DNA from: JABDBL01 sp963845445
GTDB lineage: Bacteria > Cyanobacteriota > Vampirovibrionia > Obscuribacterales > Obscuribacteraceae
Direction of reading: 5' to 3'
Length of the DNA: 64,000 bases
Assembly (NCBI GenBank): GCA_963845445.1
Contig: CAWJSE010000002.1
Location: 3,286,001-3,350,000, forward strand
The number at the start of each line of letters is the position of its first letter. Position 1 is the first letter of the stretch. Positions 35,826-45,000 of this stretch are shown piece after piece. The notes beneath the pieces were generated by a model. That model searched no databases and was not told where the DNA came from. It saw only the letters and a list, made by a program, of their open reading frames with translations. Both the position numbers and the translations under genes were made by a program.

Positions 35826-36341
35826 ATGTTTGAAACTACCCGAGACGAACTCGATCGCATCAAGGATAGTATTCAGGTTGTGTTGGCATCCAAGGACGGG
35901 CACTTTCTGGAGAAAATGATCGCGGCGGCCAGAAAGCGAGTGCCTATCGGCAAATCCCCCGACTTCTACTGGGGGATTTTATCGATGAACGGTTCACTGG
36001 TGATGCCCACGACCATGGGACTTGACGTCGGACTGATGACCATCGCCGGTTACTACAGAGCTTCCATGTCACTGCTCGGGATCGAGTCCACAAGCGATTC
36101 CTTCGACGCCGCCATTCACATCATCCTTAGTTCTCACGAGGGCAGCGCCTTGGAGCGAGTTACTGAGCAAACGCGCGGTCTCCTGCCACGCCATAAGTCG
36201 CTCGACTTCTATCGCGGCGTGGTCTGGATGGCACCCGTGGCGGCCGTGCTGCCTTTGGGGTTGGGCGTTACCGTCATGGCTATCTCCGCTTATTCGCAGG
36301 CGACCATTGAAATTCTCGAAAAGAAGATCCAGAGCAACTAG
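35826..36341 (+). CDS. Internally duplicated hypothetical protein
   Basis: 171 aa from MFETTRDELDRIK; ATG after GAGGAG. Residues ~13-85 (VVLASKDGHFLEKM...PIGKSPDFYWGILSMNGSLV...MTIAGYYRASMSLL) and ~93-165 (IILSSHEGSALERV...PRHKSLDFYRGVVWMAPVAA...MAISAYSQATIEIL) are tandem copies of one unit. Each ends in a hydrophobic segment that could insert in the membrane. No family recognised. Confidence 0.65.
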   Translation: MFETTRDELDRIKDSIQVVLASKDGHFLEKMIAAARKRVPIGKSPDFYWGILSMNGSLVMPTTMGLDVGLMTIAGYYRASMSLLGIESTSDSFDAAIHIILSSHEGSALERVTEQTRGLLPRHKSLDFYRGVVWMAPVAAVLPLGLGVTVMAISAYSQATIEILEKKIQSN

Positions 36342-36576
36342 CTCAGGCTTGCAAGCCGACCCCGTCAACGATTTCTGATCACGGACGTGATTGGTTCGCG
36401 AATGTCCGCGCCGCTGACACCGGTAACATACCGGGGCGACGCGGACCAGTCAGAGACAATTCAATGGCATTGTAGCGATCTGCGATGCCCGCACGGTTCT
36501 GTTTCACCTATCCGCGCCGCCCCGCTTTACGGGAATTAGCGGCGCGAATTTACCTACTTTTTCGCGAGAGGGTTAG

Positions 36577-37206
36577 ATGAAGTGGTTCTACGGACTCGCG
36601 TACTCGGCTGAGGGCATCGCCCTCTTGATTATGGCAGCCCTGGTCCACCGCAACTTTGGTTACGCCCAGGCGGACTACGTCGTTATCGGTGCCACCTGCG
36701 GTGCGGAGCTGCTGTTGTGCTTGCCTAGTGCGTTCTGTCTGCCTCGTCGAGGGGCAGACCCCAATCGCTCATCGCAAGATTACAGTTACTTCCTGCCACT
36801 CTTCGCTGTCGTACCGGCCCTCCTGCTGCTGAGCGATTCTTTCCTGCGGCTCTTATCGCCGCAGTCTGTCGACATCCACCAGCTAAATTTGTTCCTCGGT
36901 GGGATGGCGACAATGATAGGCTGTCACTTGGTGGCAGGACATCAAGACAAAGACGGCAAAACCGTCCCGAGCTTCGGGGTCGATGCGACGACCTTTGCCA
37001 TCGGCTTAGTACTCGCCTTGCCGATGCTCGCTGCCTGGGGCGTTGCCCTACTCAGTGCAACACATTACTGGCCTAAAGCCGTTCCCGGCAGTCCTTTTTA
37101 CCCCGTCAGCTTCTGCTTGACTTGGACATTAGTTAGTCTAGCAGCAGTGTTAGTCGGGTTCAAAGGGAGGATTCAACCGTCGCGACGACTGAGGTGCAAG
37201 AGCTGA
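36577..37206 (+). CDS. Multi-pass membrane protein
   Basis: 209 aa, ATG after GAGAGGG. About six hydrophobic segments: YSAEGIALLIMAALV, VVIGATCGAELLLCL, FLPLFAVVPALLLLS, LFLGGMATMIGCHLV, FAIGLVLALPMLAAW and FCLTWTLVSLAAVLVGF. No transporter signature recognised. Confidence 0.65.
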   Translation: MKWFYGLAYSAEGIALLIMAALVHRNFGYAQADYVVIGATCGAELLLCLPSAFCLPRRGADPNRSSQDYSYFLPLFAVVPALLLLSDSFLRLLSPQSVDIHQLNLFLGGMATMIGCHLVAGHQDKDGKTVPSFGVDATTFAIGLVLALPMLAAWGVALLSATHYWPKAVPGSPFYPVSFCLTWTLVSLAAVLVGFKGRIQPSRRLRCKS

Positions 37207-37245
37207 GCGAGAGTCGAATGGAGACGCTCATTCGTCAGCACGGAG

Positions 37246-37283
37246 AACCCTAGCGGCATCCAGTTGCGCGGGCCGCTAGGGTT
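37246..37283 (+). terminator. 12-bp perfect hairpin
   Basis: AACCCTAGCGGC (37246-37257) pairs with GCCGCTAGGGTT (37272-37283), 39 nt past the membrane-protein stop. Confidence 0.6.
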
Positions 37284-37300
37284 GATGAGACGCTCAGGAG

Positions 37301-37492
37301 GTGGTCGCGGAATACAACTTGAAAATCGCCAGCTTCATGAGTCGGTTTTCGCAGCGCCTTGGTATAAGCACAACAAGCGCTGCAGTTTTCCTGAAATCGT
37401 CGCGGGCGACGGACTCAGTCAGCAACTATCCGGTCGTCGCTAAACATCCGTCGCCGCGGACTTGTACAACTGAGAGGAGAAGGAAAAATTGA
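37301..37492 (+). CDS. Small hypothetical protein
   Basis: 63 aa, GTG start very close to AGGAGG, or an internal TTG at 37319 with better spacing. Ser/Thr/Arg-rich. Its stop overlaps the TTG start of the next gene, suggesting translational coupling. Confidence 0.4.
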   Translation: MVAEYNLKIASFMSRFSQRLGISTTSAAVFLKSSRATDSVSNYPVVAKHPSPRTCTTERRRKN

Positions 37493-37872
37493 AGAATTTG
37501 CGCAAGGTACCCCTCGGGCAGGTGGACGATGCGCTTCGCAAAGCCTGCCAGAGAGCACTGGCCACTGCTGCTATCGAACCGGAGCCTGCCACCGAGCTAG
37601 ACTCCGATTTGGATCGGCTGGCAAACTTTTATGCGCAGTATCTCAGCGTGCCGACCGGGCGTGACCAGCTCGTTTGGCATGGAGGTTACGCCAATAATCT
37701 CCTGATAACCAATCGAATTCACCGGGTCATAAATCGCCGCGAAGTCCTTCCCGGCATCGGCGTTTTCGACGTCAAGCTGGGCAGCTGGGTAGTCGGTATC
37801 GGCACCGACTATTTCAAAAAACTGGACTGCCGCGAGTGTATCGTCTGGGAAAAAAGTCCGGCCACCAGGTAA
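37489..37872 (+). CDS. Hypothetical protein (island gene)
   Basis: 127 aa, TTG start after GAGAGGAGAAGG. The segment DDALRKACQRALATAA is helical, and PGIGVFDVKLGSWVVGIGTDYF is beta-rich. It ends before a strong terminator. No family recognised. Confidence 0.55.
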   Translation: MKNLRKVPLGQVDDALRKACQRALATAAIEPEPATELDSDLDRLANFYAQYLSVPTGRDQLVWHGGYANNLLITNRIHRVINRREVLPGIGVFDVKLGSWVVGIGTDYFKKLDCRECIVWEKSPATR

Positions 37873-37894
37873 AAGCGAAGTGGCGACGAATCAC

Positions 37895-37931
37895 GACCGG
37901 AATGTCGGGCTACCAGCCCTATATTCCGGTC
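37895..37931 (+). terminator. Terminator closing the island
   Basis: GACCGGAAT (37895-37903) pairs with ATTCCGGTC (37923-37931), followed by ATTTTCGTCTTTAT. AT-rich DNA begins here. Confidence 0.75.
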
Positions 37932-38067
37932 ATTTTCGTCTTTATAGCCAGTTTCTTTTTTAGCCGTCGAGATGCTGAGATTTCCGGTGCCTTCTGTTTT
38001 TTTCTATTTCTAAGAATAGTTATTGAGGTGCCCCCTAAGCATAATCCAGCATGCTTGCCGAATACTA

Positions 38068-38489
38068 TTACGGCCCATCCCATGGATTTATAGTACGCAC
38101 CCCGAGAGCGATAAAAGGCGCAGTATCGCGAGTTGCAACGGTAAAGCCGTGCACGCTAGCAATAGCGCCAATTTGTCCGTCAGAGACAGATACAGCACGA
38201 CCCACAGCCCGAGCGGCTGCCACCAGCGCACCATAAGCTAGAGCCGCTTCCTTGTCAAAAGGCAATATCCGTGAGGCAAAAAGTTTGCTATCAGCGCGTT
38301 AACATCAACCCGGAGTGCTTCTTTTCTCTTGCCTGCGGGCAAAGTTTCGATGCCTAGCTTAAGTTCGGATAGGCCTGTTGCAGTGAAATAAAGAGTTTCG
38401 ATTATTTGTGCATCAAGCCAGTTCACTACTACCTGATTCCTACCAGGTCTTACGGCTTCAGAAATAATGTTTGTATCAATGACAATCAT
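38068..38489 (-). pseudogene. PIN-domain toxin (FitB/VapC-like), frameshifted
   Basis: MIVIDTNIISEAVRP has the first catalytic Asp; LSELKLGIETLPAGKR has the Glu. Reading stops after LIANFL, and the next frame continues ASRILPFDKEAALAYGALVA, SVSDGQIGAIA (third acidic residue) and ATRDTAPF...INPW, the FitB ending. One T missing from a T run near 38288 explains the break. Ribonuclease toxin of a type II pair with 38486-38722. Confidence 0.8.
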
Positions 38490-38722
38490 TCAAACGTGAC
38501 TATACGACTTGGTTCTTGGTCTCTAACAATGTCCAGGTCCAGGGCGTATTTATCTCCAAGGGCGGCAAGGGCAGAGCCGAGTTTCAGCCGCTCATTTGGT
38601 CTGACTGTCGCTTCTAGGATTTCCCGAATTTCTGCTTCTGTGCTGCGTCCGTTCTGAGCAGCCCGCACGCGCAAAGCCCTATGTGTCTCGTCCGGTAAGT
38701 TTCTTACGGTGATAGATGCCAT
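38486..38722 (-). CDS. FitA/VapB-type Arc antitoxin
   Basis: 78 aa. MASITVRNLPDETHRALRVR followed by AAQNGRSTEAEIREIL is the ribbon-helix-helix of FitA-type antitoxins. The stop overlaps the toxin start (ATGA). A CTCC complement upstream gives a good GGAGG ribosome binding site. Confidence 0.88.
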   Translation of the reverse strand: MASITVRNLPDETHRALRVRAAQNGRSTEAEIREILEATVRPNERLKLGSALAALGDKYALDLDIVRDQEPSRIVTFE

Positions 38723-38974
38723 GATTGCACCTCCTTGTTATGCATTCAATGCTAGCATTTTATATGAATGATTGCAAGTCCTTCCACCCTTCTCGGAGTA
38801 TCAGTTTACTTTGACGATGTTAATGGGGTTGGACTCCTGAATCCATACTTGTCACCGTCCGGGCTTCAACAGTTTGCCTCGCTACGATTTCTCTTTTTGA
38901 AGCCATTTTTATTTATCGTGGCAAGACGAAAAACTAGTTGACGGTATGGTATACCCACTGGTACAATATACCCC

Positions 38975-39269
38975 ATGAAGGCAAGTGCTATTAAACGGCG
39001 AAAATATCCATTCTCCGATGGTTCGCTAGCGGAAATTGTAGTGTGGCAATTACCAAATACTACACCAGAAAGACCACATGGATTGAAATATAGACTCAAT
39101 TATTCTTAGCCAAATGGCACAGCAGTAAATACGTTTTGATAACGAGCTTGGCAAGGGCAATCATAAGCATATAAGAGGGATTGAGTATCCATACAAGTTC
39201 GAAAGTTTGGAGAAACTTTTAGCTGATTTTAGAAAGGAAATAAATAAACAAAGGGGAAGCAAAATATGA
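38975..39269 (+). pseudogene. DUF6516-type toxin, frameshifted
   Basis: The frame from ATG 38975 encodes MKASAIKRRKYPFSDGSLAE, IVVWQLPN and HGLKYRLNYS. After a break near 39105 another frame gives RFDNELGKGNHKHIRGIEYP and LEKLLADFRKEI. This order (KYRL, then YDNExGKGDHRH) matches DUF6516 proteins that pair with an HVO_A0114-like wHTH. The stop overlaps the next start (ATGA). Two or more indels are needed, so the gene may be truly dead. Confidence 0.7.
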
Positions 39270-39631
39270 GAAAGAGACGCAGTCTTGTGATTGATATAGC
39301 TAGTTTTGATGATGTAATCAAAGATACTATTGAGGCTTGCAAAAAGGCAAAACGCGGTCAGCCGTCTGGTCCTGTTGATATGATTGATTTTCCCGATGAG
39401 GCGACATTATGGAGTACCTTGTCACCTAAGCGTATGGAAATTTTACGGTATTTACGGAAGCAAGGTCCTATGAGCGGGCGTCAATTAGCCAAAGAGTTAG
39501 AGCGTGATCAGAAGAATATTTATACAGACATTAAAGTGCTATCGCATATTGGAATTATTGAAGTGAATGATGACGGTAAATATTTTGTTCCCTGGGATGA
39601 CATAACAATTCAACTGGCTTTAGCTGCTTAA
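39266..39631 (+). CDS. Winged-HTH antitoxin-like regulator (HVO_A0114 type)
   Basis: 121 aa. SPKRMEILRYLRKQGPMSGR then QLAKELERDQKNIYTDIKVL is a winged helix-turn-helix, followed by the IGIIEVNDDGKYFVPWDDI wing. Proteins of this kind are partners of DUF6516 toxins. ATG follows GGGGAAG and overlaps the toxin stop. Confidence 0.8.
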   Translation: MRKRRSLVIDIASFDDVIKDTIEACKKAKRGQPSGPVDMIDFPDEATLWSTLSPKRMEILRYLRKQGPMSGRQLAKELERDQKNIYTDIKVLSHIGIIEVNDDGKYFVPWDDITIQLALAA

Positions 39632-39708
39632 CAGCTATCATCCGGTATCTGGGTTACTTCTAAGGAGCTAACCCATCGTTAATTGTAAGTTCTGTCGATT
39701 TTTATTTT

Positions 39709-40619
39709 CTAACCAGTCGGTAACATAATGCCGTATCTTTTAATTGTCGCTGCACTTATATATTCACCAAATTTAGTGGCTAATTCACTTCTGCCACCAG
39801 TATTGCTTGCATTGGACAACCAGGTGCGTCTTAATACTTCGGCTGATACGTCAATATGTGCCTGCCAACCTATTCGCTTAAGAACAAATGTTATGCCCGA
39901 AATAGACAGCCGCTCTCCATCCTTGGTTAACCAAAGCGCACTTTCTGTTGCTTTTATAGCAAGATTCTCTCGGTCTTTTAACCACTGTTTTAAAGCAAGC
40001 GTGGTCTGACTATTTAAAGGGATCTTGGTTACGAAACCAGGCAACCTGTCATTTAGGCAAAGATAAGCAACATTATTTACTGCACTGGTATTATTGTCAC
40101 TATTCATTGACTGATCAACAATCGAGAAGTCTGCCATATTTAGTCGGGCACAGTCCCCAATTCTTAAACCGGTATAGAAAAGCACCAAGGCAAGCGCCCT
40201 ATCTCTACTTGATTCTTGTCGTCTGACCGAAAGCATAAAATCACTTTGCTCTTTTAAACTCAGTATTTTCAATGCCTTGTAATAGCAGCGTTCCCTTTTT
40301 AGCCGCGCTGTTTTGAGACCTAAAAAATGACAGAAATTGTTCAAAGCGTTCACATTAGCATTGATTGATCGTGCTTGTCCTTTTGAGTGCTTGAGGAAAT
40401 TCAAATATAGCGCCATTGCATCATTAGGGGTGTTTAAATCACCAAGCGGATTTTCGCTTAAATTTGCATATTCACGAAAAGAAGAAAATGTTTGATTCGC
40501 GAATGATACGCTCGCTGTGTATTTTCTGAAACAGACTGCCGTGCCAACCACTCTTTATAAGACTGCAGATAGCTGTTAGAACTAGCACCGGACGGATAAA
40601 TAGTTACTGGAAATCTCAT
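39709..40619 (-). pseudogene. Variant tyrosine recombinase (ExxR type), frameshifted
   Basis: The natural start is MRFPVTIYPSG at 40619, reading SYKEWLARQSVSENTQRAYH. A one-base change in a T/C run near 40490 shifts the frame before REYANLSENPLGDL. The catalytic domain is intact: FYTGLRIGDCARL (Arg I), TKIPL (Lys), SAEVLRRTWL (Glu for His), GEYISAATIKRYG (Glu/Tyr for His III, then Tyr). It lies downstream of a TPR gene, repeating the 26-28-kb arrangement. Confidence 0.75.
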
Positions 40620-40631
40620 TTTGCACCTCGC

Positions 40632-41255
40632 CTAAGCTAATTGATCATTTGAATCATTTGATTCAAATAATGCTATTAATTTCTCTTCGTCCTCTAATCT
40701 TTTGATCTGATTAATCAGATCATTCACAACTTGCGCCTCGTTCAGATGCCTTTGCATGCATAATACCCATGAAAGGTCGATGAGCGAGTCAAGCAAAACA
40801 GACGTGTCTGCTTCTTGTGAAAGCAAATAAACACGCTCGACAGTTTCGAAACTCTTTTTATATTCGGACATATCTTCTTGCAGAACGTTAATTTGGGCTA
40901 GCCTAATCATTAAGCAGGCAAATTGAAGAATGTTATGTTCTGGCAAAAGCTCGCTGTTTTGAAGAGCCTTGGTATACCATTGTTTCGCCAAATCGTATCG
41001 CCCCTCATTTATATAGGTATCTGCAATATTGACTATCAAACTCATGATCCCAGCTTGTTTGTTTGGATCATCTTCGAGTTGTTTAATAGCCGCGCGAAAC
41101 ATCTGGCGTGCTTTTTGAAAATCTCCTTTTTTACTGGCTTGTAATCCTATTTCTATACACGATGGCACTTTGTACGCAACTGGTTCTGTATCTTGAGTTG
41201 CTGCAATTCCTTCAAGCTCCGTACCTGGGAGCTCAAATGCATGTTCGGCGGTCAT
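40632..41255 (-). CDS. TPR protein paired with a variant recombinase
   Basis: 207 aa. Tetratricopeptide-like pairs: CIEIGLQASKKGDFQKARQM, NIADTYINEGRYDLAKQWYT, and later ACLMIRLAQINVLQEDMSEY. It ends 12 nt before the recombinase start, so the two are probably one operon. TPR proteins scaffold other proteins; regulation of the recombinase is inference. Confidence 0.78.
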   Translation of the reverse strand: MTAEHAFELPGTELEGIAATQDTEPVAYKVPSCIEIGLQASKKGDFQKARQMFRAAIKQLEDDPNKQAGIMSLIVNIADTYINEGRYDLAKQWYTKALQNSELLPEHNILQFACLMIRLAQINVLQEDMSEYKKSFETVERVYLLSQEADTSVLLDSLIDLSWVLCMQRHLNEAQVVNDLINQIKRLEDEEKLIALFESNDSNDQLA

Positions 41256-42101
41256 TCGTTTTTCCTTTTCTTAAATCCTGCTGCAAAGTTAATCGACTAT
41301 AAACTCGGCCAAATGCCTCAGCAGAGCAAATCCATGTGTATTAGTGACCCGATTGACTTCGGGTCTTTCAGTATATTAAAGGTCTGCTAGTGACTAGTTG
41401 AAGTACCGAAGTGTTTATAGTATTGCATTTAGTATCACCTGTAGAGTGGAATATTTTTCAGCCTTCTATCTTTTCGTAACAGAAGCCAGCATCCACACAG
41501 TGTTCGGCTCTGCTTGGAATTATTAAAGCCCGTTGGCATAAGATATGGGACTGGATTAAACAGCTCTCAGATACTCAATTGTCTCGTTCGTAATACTCTA
41601 CCATTGCCCTCTCCCATATAAGGAGCCTGCTTGTAATCTCTTTGATTACGATTCGCTATATAGTATTGCATCTGATACCAGCTTGTCGAATTCATTATTT
41701 TTTAGCTTGGGTTTTCGCAGTCCTGATAATTTCAATTCTTGACTAGTGGACTTAATACCGTATCTGACTTCATTTGCAAAATAAAGTTTGCTTTCATTAA
41801 GAATAAGAATGTCACTAATTAGCTGCTTTTTAACACGCTTTGTGCATCGCGAAGAGATAACAAGTACTAATTATTTAGAACCCCAATTATTAACGGCCGT
41901 CAGTTGAAAGTCCGCACCGTTACAAACGAGCAATTAAATGTAGAAGAGCTCCATAATTTTCTGCTAAATTTTGCCAGACTAGTGCCTGTAAGCTTAGATC
42001 AATCACGCCAAATTAGGTTGAATATATGGAATGATGTGCCATAATTTCAACAATGGTACTTAGGCGTATAACTAAAAATATTGTTTCTAGGCTGGCGCAG
42101 T
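41256..42101. other. AT-rich gap with a gene remnant
   Basis: No full gene. An open stretch 41871-42044 encodes LNVEELHNFLLNFARLVPVS and looks like the tail of a lost gene; it has no start or ribosome binding site. AGTATTGCAT followed by an AGTATCA- or TGATACC-like sequence recurs near 41421 and 41661. Confidence 0.4.
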
Positions 42102-42530
42102 TTAGACTTTCTCCGGTAAACATTTTATGCCTAATTTTTTGGCGGCAGTACGCAGGCTTTTATCAAGAGAACCTAAAGGAAGTCCCTGCCTTAAAGCTAA
42201 TTCTAAATAAGTCGCATCATAAACTGTGAGCTTATGAATGTGTGCTAGGGTTGAGGTTTCATTCCAAGCTTGCTTATGCGCTTCTTCGTCAATATTAATA
42301 GGAAGCTTTTGCAGCAATATCATTTGCTGATGGCGCTTAGCAGTATCAAGCTTGCCAGCACGCTCTGCCATCAATAAAACATTATTTACTTCCCATATCC
42401 ATAGAGAGGGCACCACGGCCATTCCGCCTTCGGTTAAATCATCCAAAATTTGCTCGGTGCCCGGGCTCTGCTCTCCTTGAATGCACCAGCTGATGGTTAA
42501 GGAGCAATCCAGAACGAAGCGTTTACTCAT
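42102..42530 (-). CDS. PIN-domain toxin (VapC-like)
   Basis: 142 aa from MSKRFVLDCSLTISW (first Asp). WIWEVNNVLLMAERAG carries the second acidic residue and LTVYDATYLELALRQGLPL the third, followed by SLDKSLRTAAKKLGIK. Type II toxin RNase; the start overlaps the Phd antitoxin stop (ATGA). Confidence 0.88.
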   Translation of the reverse strand: MSKRFVLDCSLTISWCIQGEQSPGTEQILDDLTEGGMAVVPSLWIWEVNNVLLMAERAGKLDTAKRHQQMILLQKLPINIDEEAHKQAWNETSTLAHIHKLTVYDATYLELALRQGLPLGSLDKSLRTAAKKLGIKCLPEKV

Positions 42531-42769
42531 GGTCGTCCCTGATTTTTCCATAGAGTTATTTCTTCAAGGCTTATTTTTACGTCTTTTCTGAGAGCCCGCA
42601 ATTCTTGCACTGCGCTTTTGACTTCATCGCGACTGGTCATTTTCATAGGCACGAGCTTAGCAATTTTTTGATTATGGCGAGTAATTATAAATTCCTCGCC
42701 CTTGCTCACAAGGTCAAGAATTTCAGAAAGCCGAGCTTTGGCATCTGTAAAAGCAATAATACTAGACAT
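42527..42769 (-). CDS. Phd/YefM antitoxin
   Basis: 80 aa. AFTDAKARLSEILDLVSKGE then EFIITRHNQKIAKLVPM is the Phd/YefM DNA-binding fold. The C-terminal tail contacts the toxin. A palindromic operator lies 18 bp upstream. Confidence 0.88.
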   Translation of the reverse strand: MSSIIAFTDAKARLSEILDLVSKGEEFIITRHNQKIAKLVPMKMTSRDEVKSAVQELRALRKDVKISLEEITLWKNQGRP

Positions 42770-42787
42770 TAGATTTTTACTCCCATC

Positions 42788-42808
42788 AGACTAGTTAATG
42801 ACTAGTCT
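42788..42808. promoter_or_regulatory. Operator of the Phd/VapC operon
   Basis: AGACTAGT (42788-42795) and ACTAGTCT (42801-42808) form an 8-bp inverted repeat with a 5-bp spacer directly upstream of the antitoxin, where Phd-type repressors bind. Confidence 0.7.
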
Positions 42809-42809
42809 A

Positions 42810-43275
42810 GCATACTGTTGTCAATAATACCCTCGGACACAATAGATTTTTCGATCTCCGTTGATGACCGGTAACATTCTCTTATAATGCAATACGGGAT
42901 AACAGTAAATATCAGCAGTGCGAGCCTCGCTAGTTGTAAAGATTGATTTTTAATAGGGAAATGGCACGGCGGAAATACAAATTTTAGATTTAATCTGCAA
43001 AGATCGAGCGTACAAAACTAGCCGCAAAGGCTTCCTCAGGCGAGATTACTGCCGTTTAAACCAATCTTGACATTATTGTTCCAAAAATGGCATTCTAAGG
43101 TGCATGCATTTTTCCACCAAGACCGGCAGAGTTCTTCGATTAAGTAAGTAGCAGCTATAGCAGCACCACTTTTGCTTCGCTAATGTGCGATTGCGTCGGT
43201 GACCTTGCTTGCGGCGAAAGCTAGATTTGAAGGGCCTTCTCGGTCGCAGTACCGAAAGAAAAGAAAGGGACAAAA
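42810..43275. other. AT-rich gap and island edge
   Basis: No gene seen. It contains a variant spacer repeat ATATCAGCAGT (42909-42919) and a dispersed-repeat relative GCTAGTTGTAAAG (42927-42939). GC-rich sequence begins near 43190. Confidence 0.45.
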
Positions 43276-43629
43276 ATGATTTCTCCCAGTTGGTTGCTGG
43301 TGTTTGCGGCCCTCGTCGGGCTCAGCGTATACGGAGTTCTGCAAATCCGCCACAACCGGCGGACCACCCAGGAACTCGAGGAAGAGCGGGCCCGAATGGT
43401 TTTGATCGAAAACTTCGGGAGGTGGAGTCGCGCAGGACAGATAGATAAGATGGATCTGCGGGACGTTTCCGTGGCGGGTCCGACCACCATGGAAACCCTC
43501 GACGCAATGGAGCAAGCGTGGTTCTTCCCCGCCGCTTGCCGCCTACTTCAAAAACGAGGTTCTCAGATTAGTCTGGGGAAAGGAGGAAAGCCAGAGTACG
43601 CGGTCACAAGGGAACAGTTGGAAAAGTGA
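43276..43629 (+). CDS. Small membrane-anchored protein (island gene)
   Basis: 117 aa, ATG after GAAAGGGA. One N-terminal transmembrane helix (SWLLVFAALVGLSVYGVLQI) and a cytosolic helical domain. It is the only gene of a 600-bp island and is followed by a strong terminator. No family recognised. Confidence 0.65.
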   Translation: MISPSWLLVFAALVGLSVYGVLQIRHNRRTTQELEEERARMVLIENFGRWSRAGQIDKMDLRDVSVAGPTTMETLDAMEQAWFFPAACRLLQKRGSQISLGKGGKPEYAVTREQLEK

Positions 43630-43772
43630 CCTGGTAGGATATCTCCAACAATAGGCGGCGTGCGAGAATCTCGCCGCCTGTGAACTCAAGAATAATACAC
43701 GGTAAAGAGCCTCGGGCAGGGCTCGCTCCGTGTCTACTTGAGATTGCGGACCGCAAAGGCGTCAAAAAGCCG

Positions 43773-43814
43773 GAGGCGACCGATTAGCCGAGCAATCGGT
43801 TTTTCGGTCGCCTC
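43773..43814 (+). terminator. Rho-independent terminator
   Basis: GAGGCGACC (43773-43781) pairs with GGTCGCCTC (43806-43814), with an inner GATT/AATC helix, followed by TGTGCTTTTTTGCTTTT. Confidence 0.85.
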
Positions 43815-43909
43815 TGTGCTTTTTTGCTTTTATTAGTGCACGCAGGATTTCAAAACTTTAGTTTTTTTAGTTCTTTTTCAAGCGTTTTAGTTTTTTTGCA
43901 GTTCAGAGC

Positions 43910-45000
43910 TTAATTAGCATCCATGCTTTCTCTAAGCTTGCGCTCGTTGTCATCCATAATGCTGGCTTCTATTAATTTATCCAGATCGCCTTCTAAAATT
44001 TGCTGCAAAGAAAAATTCATATTGAGTCTGTGATCAGTGACTCGATTGTCTTTGTAATTGTAAGTGCGTATTTTTTCTGAGCGATCACCAGTGCCCACTT
44101 GAGACTTGCGTTCATCGTAAATAGCTTTTTGCTGTGCCTGCATTTCGCGGTCGTATAATTTTGCTCGCAAAATTTGCTTAGCTCTTTCTTTATTTTGCAA
44201 TTGACTGCGCTCTTCTGAGCAAGCTACGAATAATCCGGATGGTTTGTGCACAATACGCACTGCTGTTTCTACTTTGTTAACGTTTTGCCCCCCAGCGCCA
44301 CCTGAGCGCATAGTGGTTATTTCTAAATCTTTTTCGTTCAATTGAATATCTATTTCGTCTACTTCAGGCATAACAGCAACTGTTGCTAGTGAAGTATGCA
44401 CACGTCCAGAAGCTTCTGTGGCTGGCACTCGCTGTACGCGATGCCCACCCGATTCATATTTAAATCTGGCATAAGCGCCATCGCCTTTTAGAGAAACAAT
44501 TACTTCTTTGTAGCCGCCCACTTCACCAGGGCTATTGCTTACAATTTGGGCAGTCCAGCCGTGACTGTCAGCGTATCTTAAATACATGCGTAGCAAATCG
44601 CCAGCAAAAAGCGAGCCTCATCTCCACCAGCTGCCCCTCTAATTTCAACCATAACGTCTTTATCGTCGTTTGGATCTTTAGGCAAAAGCAAAATTTTAAG
44701 TTGTTCAGCTAATTGAATATCGCGCTTTTGCAAGCCGCTTAATTCTTCTTCCGCTAATTCACGCATTTCTTTATCAGTTTCTTCGCGCAACATTTTTTGC
44801 GTGCTGGCTATTTGCTCTTGCACAGATTGCCAATCATGATAAGTATTAACTGTTTGTTCCAAGCCATGCCGAGTCTTAGCTGTTTGTCTAAAAACGGCTT
44901 GGTCAGCCAGAACTTCTGGCTGTGAAAGCTTCTCCGTTAGCTCATTGTAACGGCGTTCTATTTCTTGCAGTTTTTCTTTAAAGTGATTTATGGGTGACAT
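43910..45000 (-). pseudogene. prfA: Peptide chain release factor 1, one-base frameshift
   Basis: The N-terminal frame (MSPINHFKEKLQEIERRYNE ... VEIRGAAGGDEARF) stops after LLAICYACI; the C-terminal frame continues AGDLLRMYLRYADSHGW. The codon-recognition motif PAT (QRVPATEASGR) and the catalytic GGQ (SGGAGGQNVNKV) are intact, which identifies RF1. One T missing from a run of five T near 44618 restores the full ~360 aa. RF1 is essential, so a sequencing error is the likelier cause. Confidence 0.92.
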
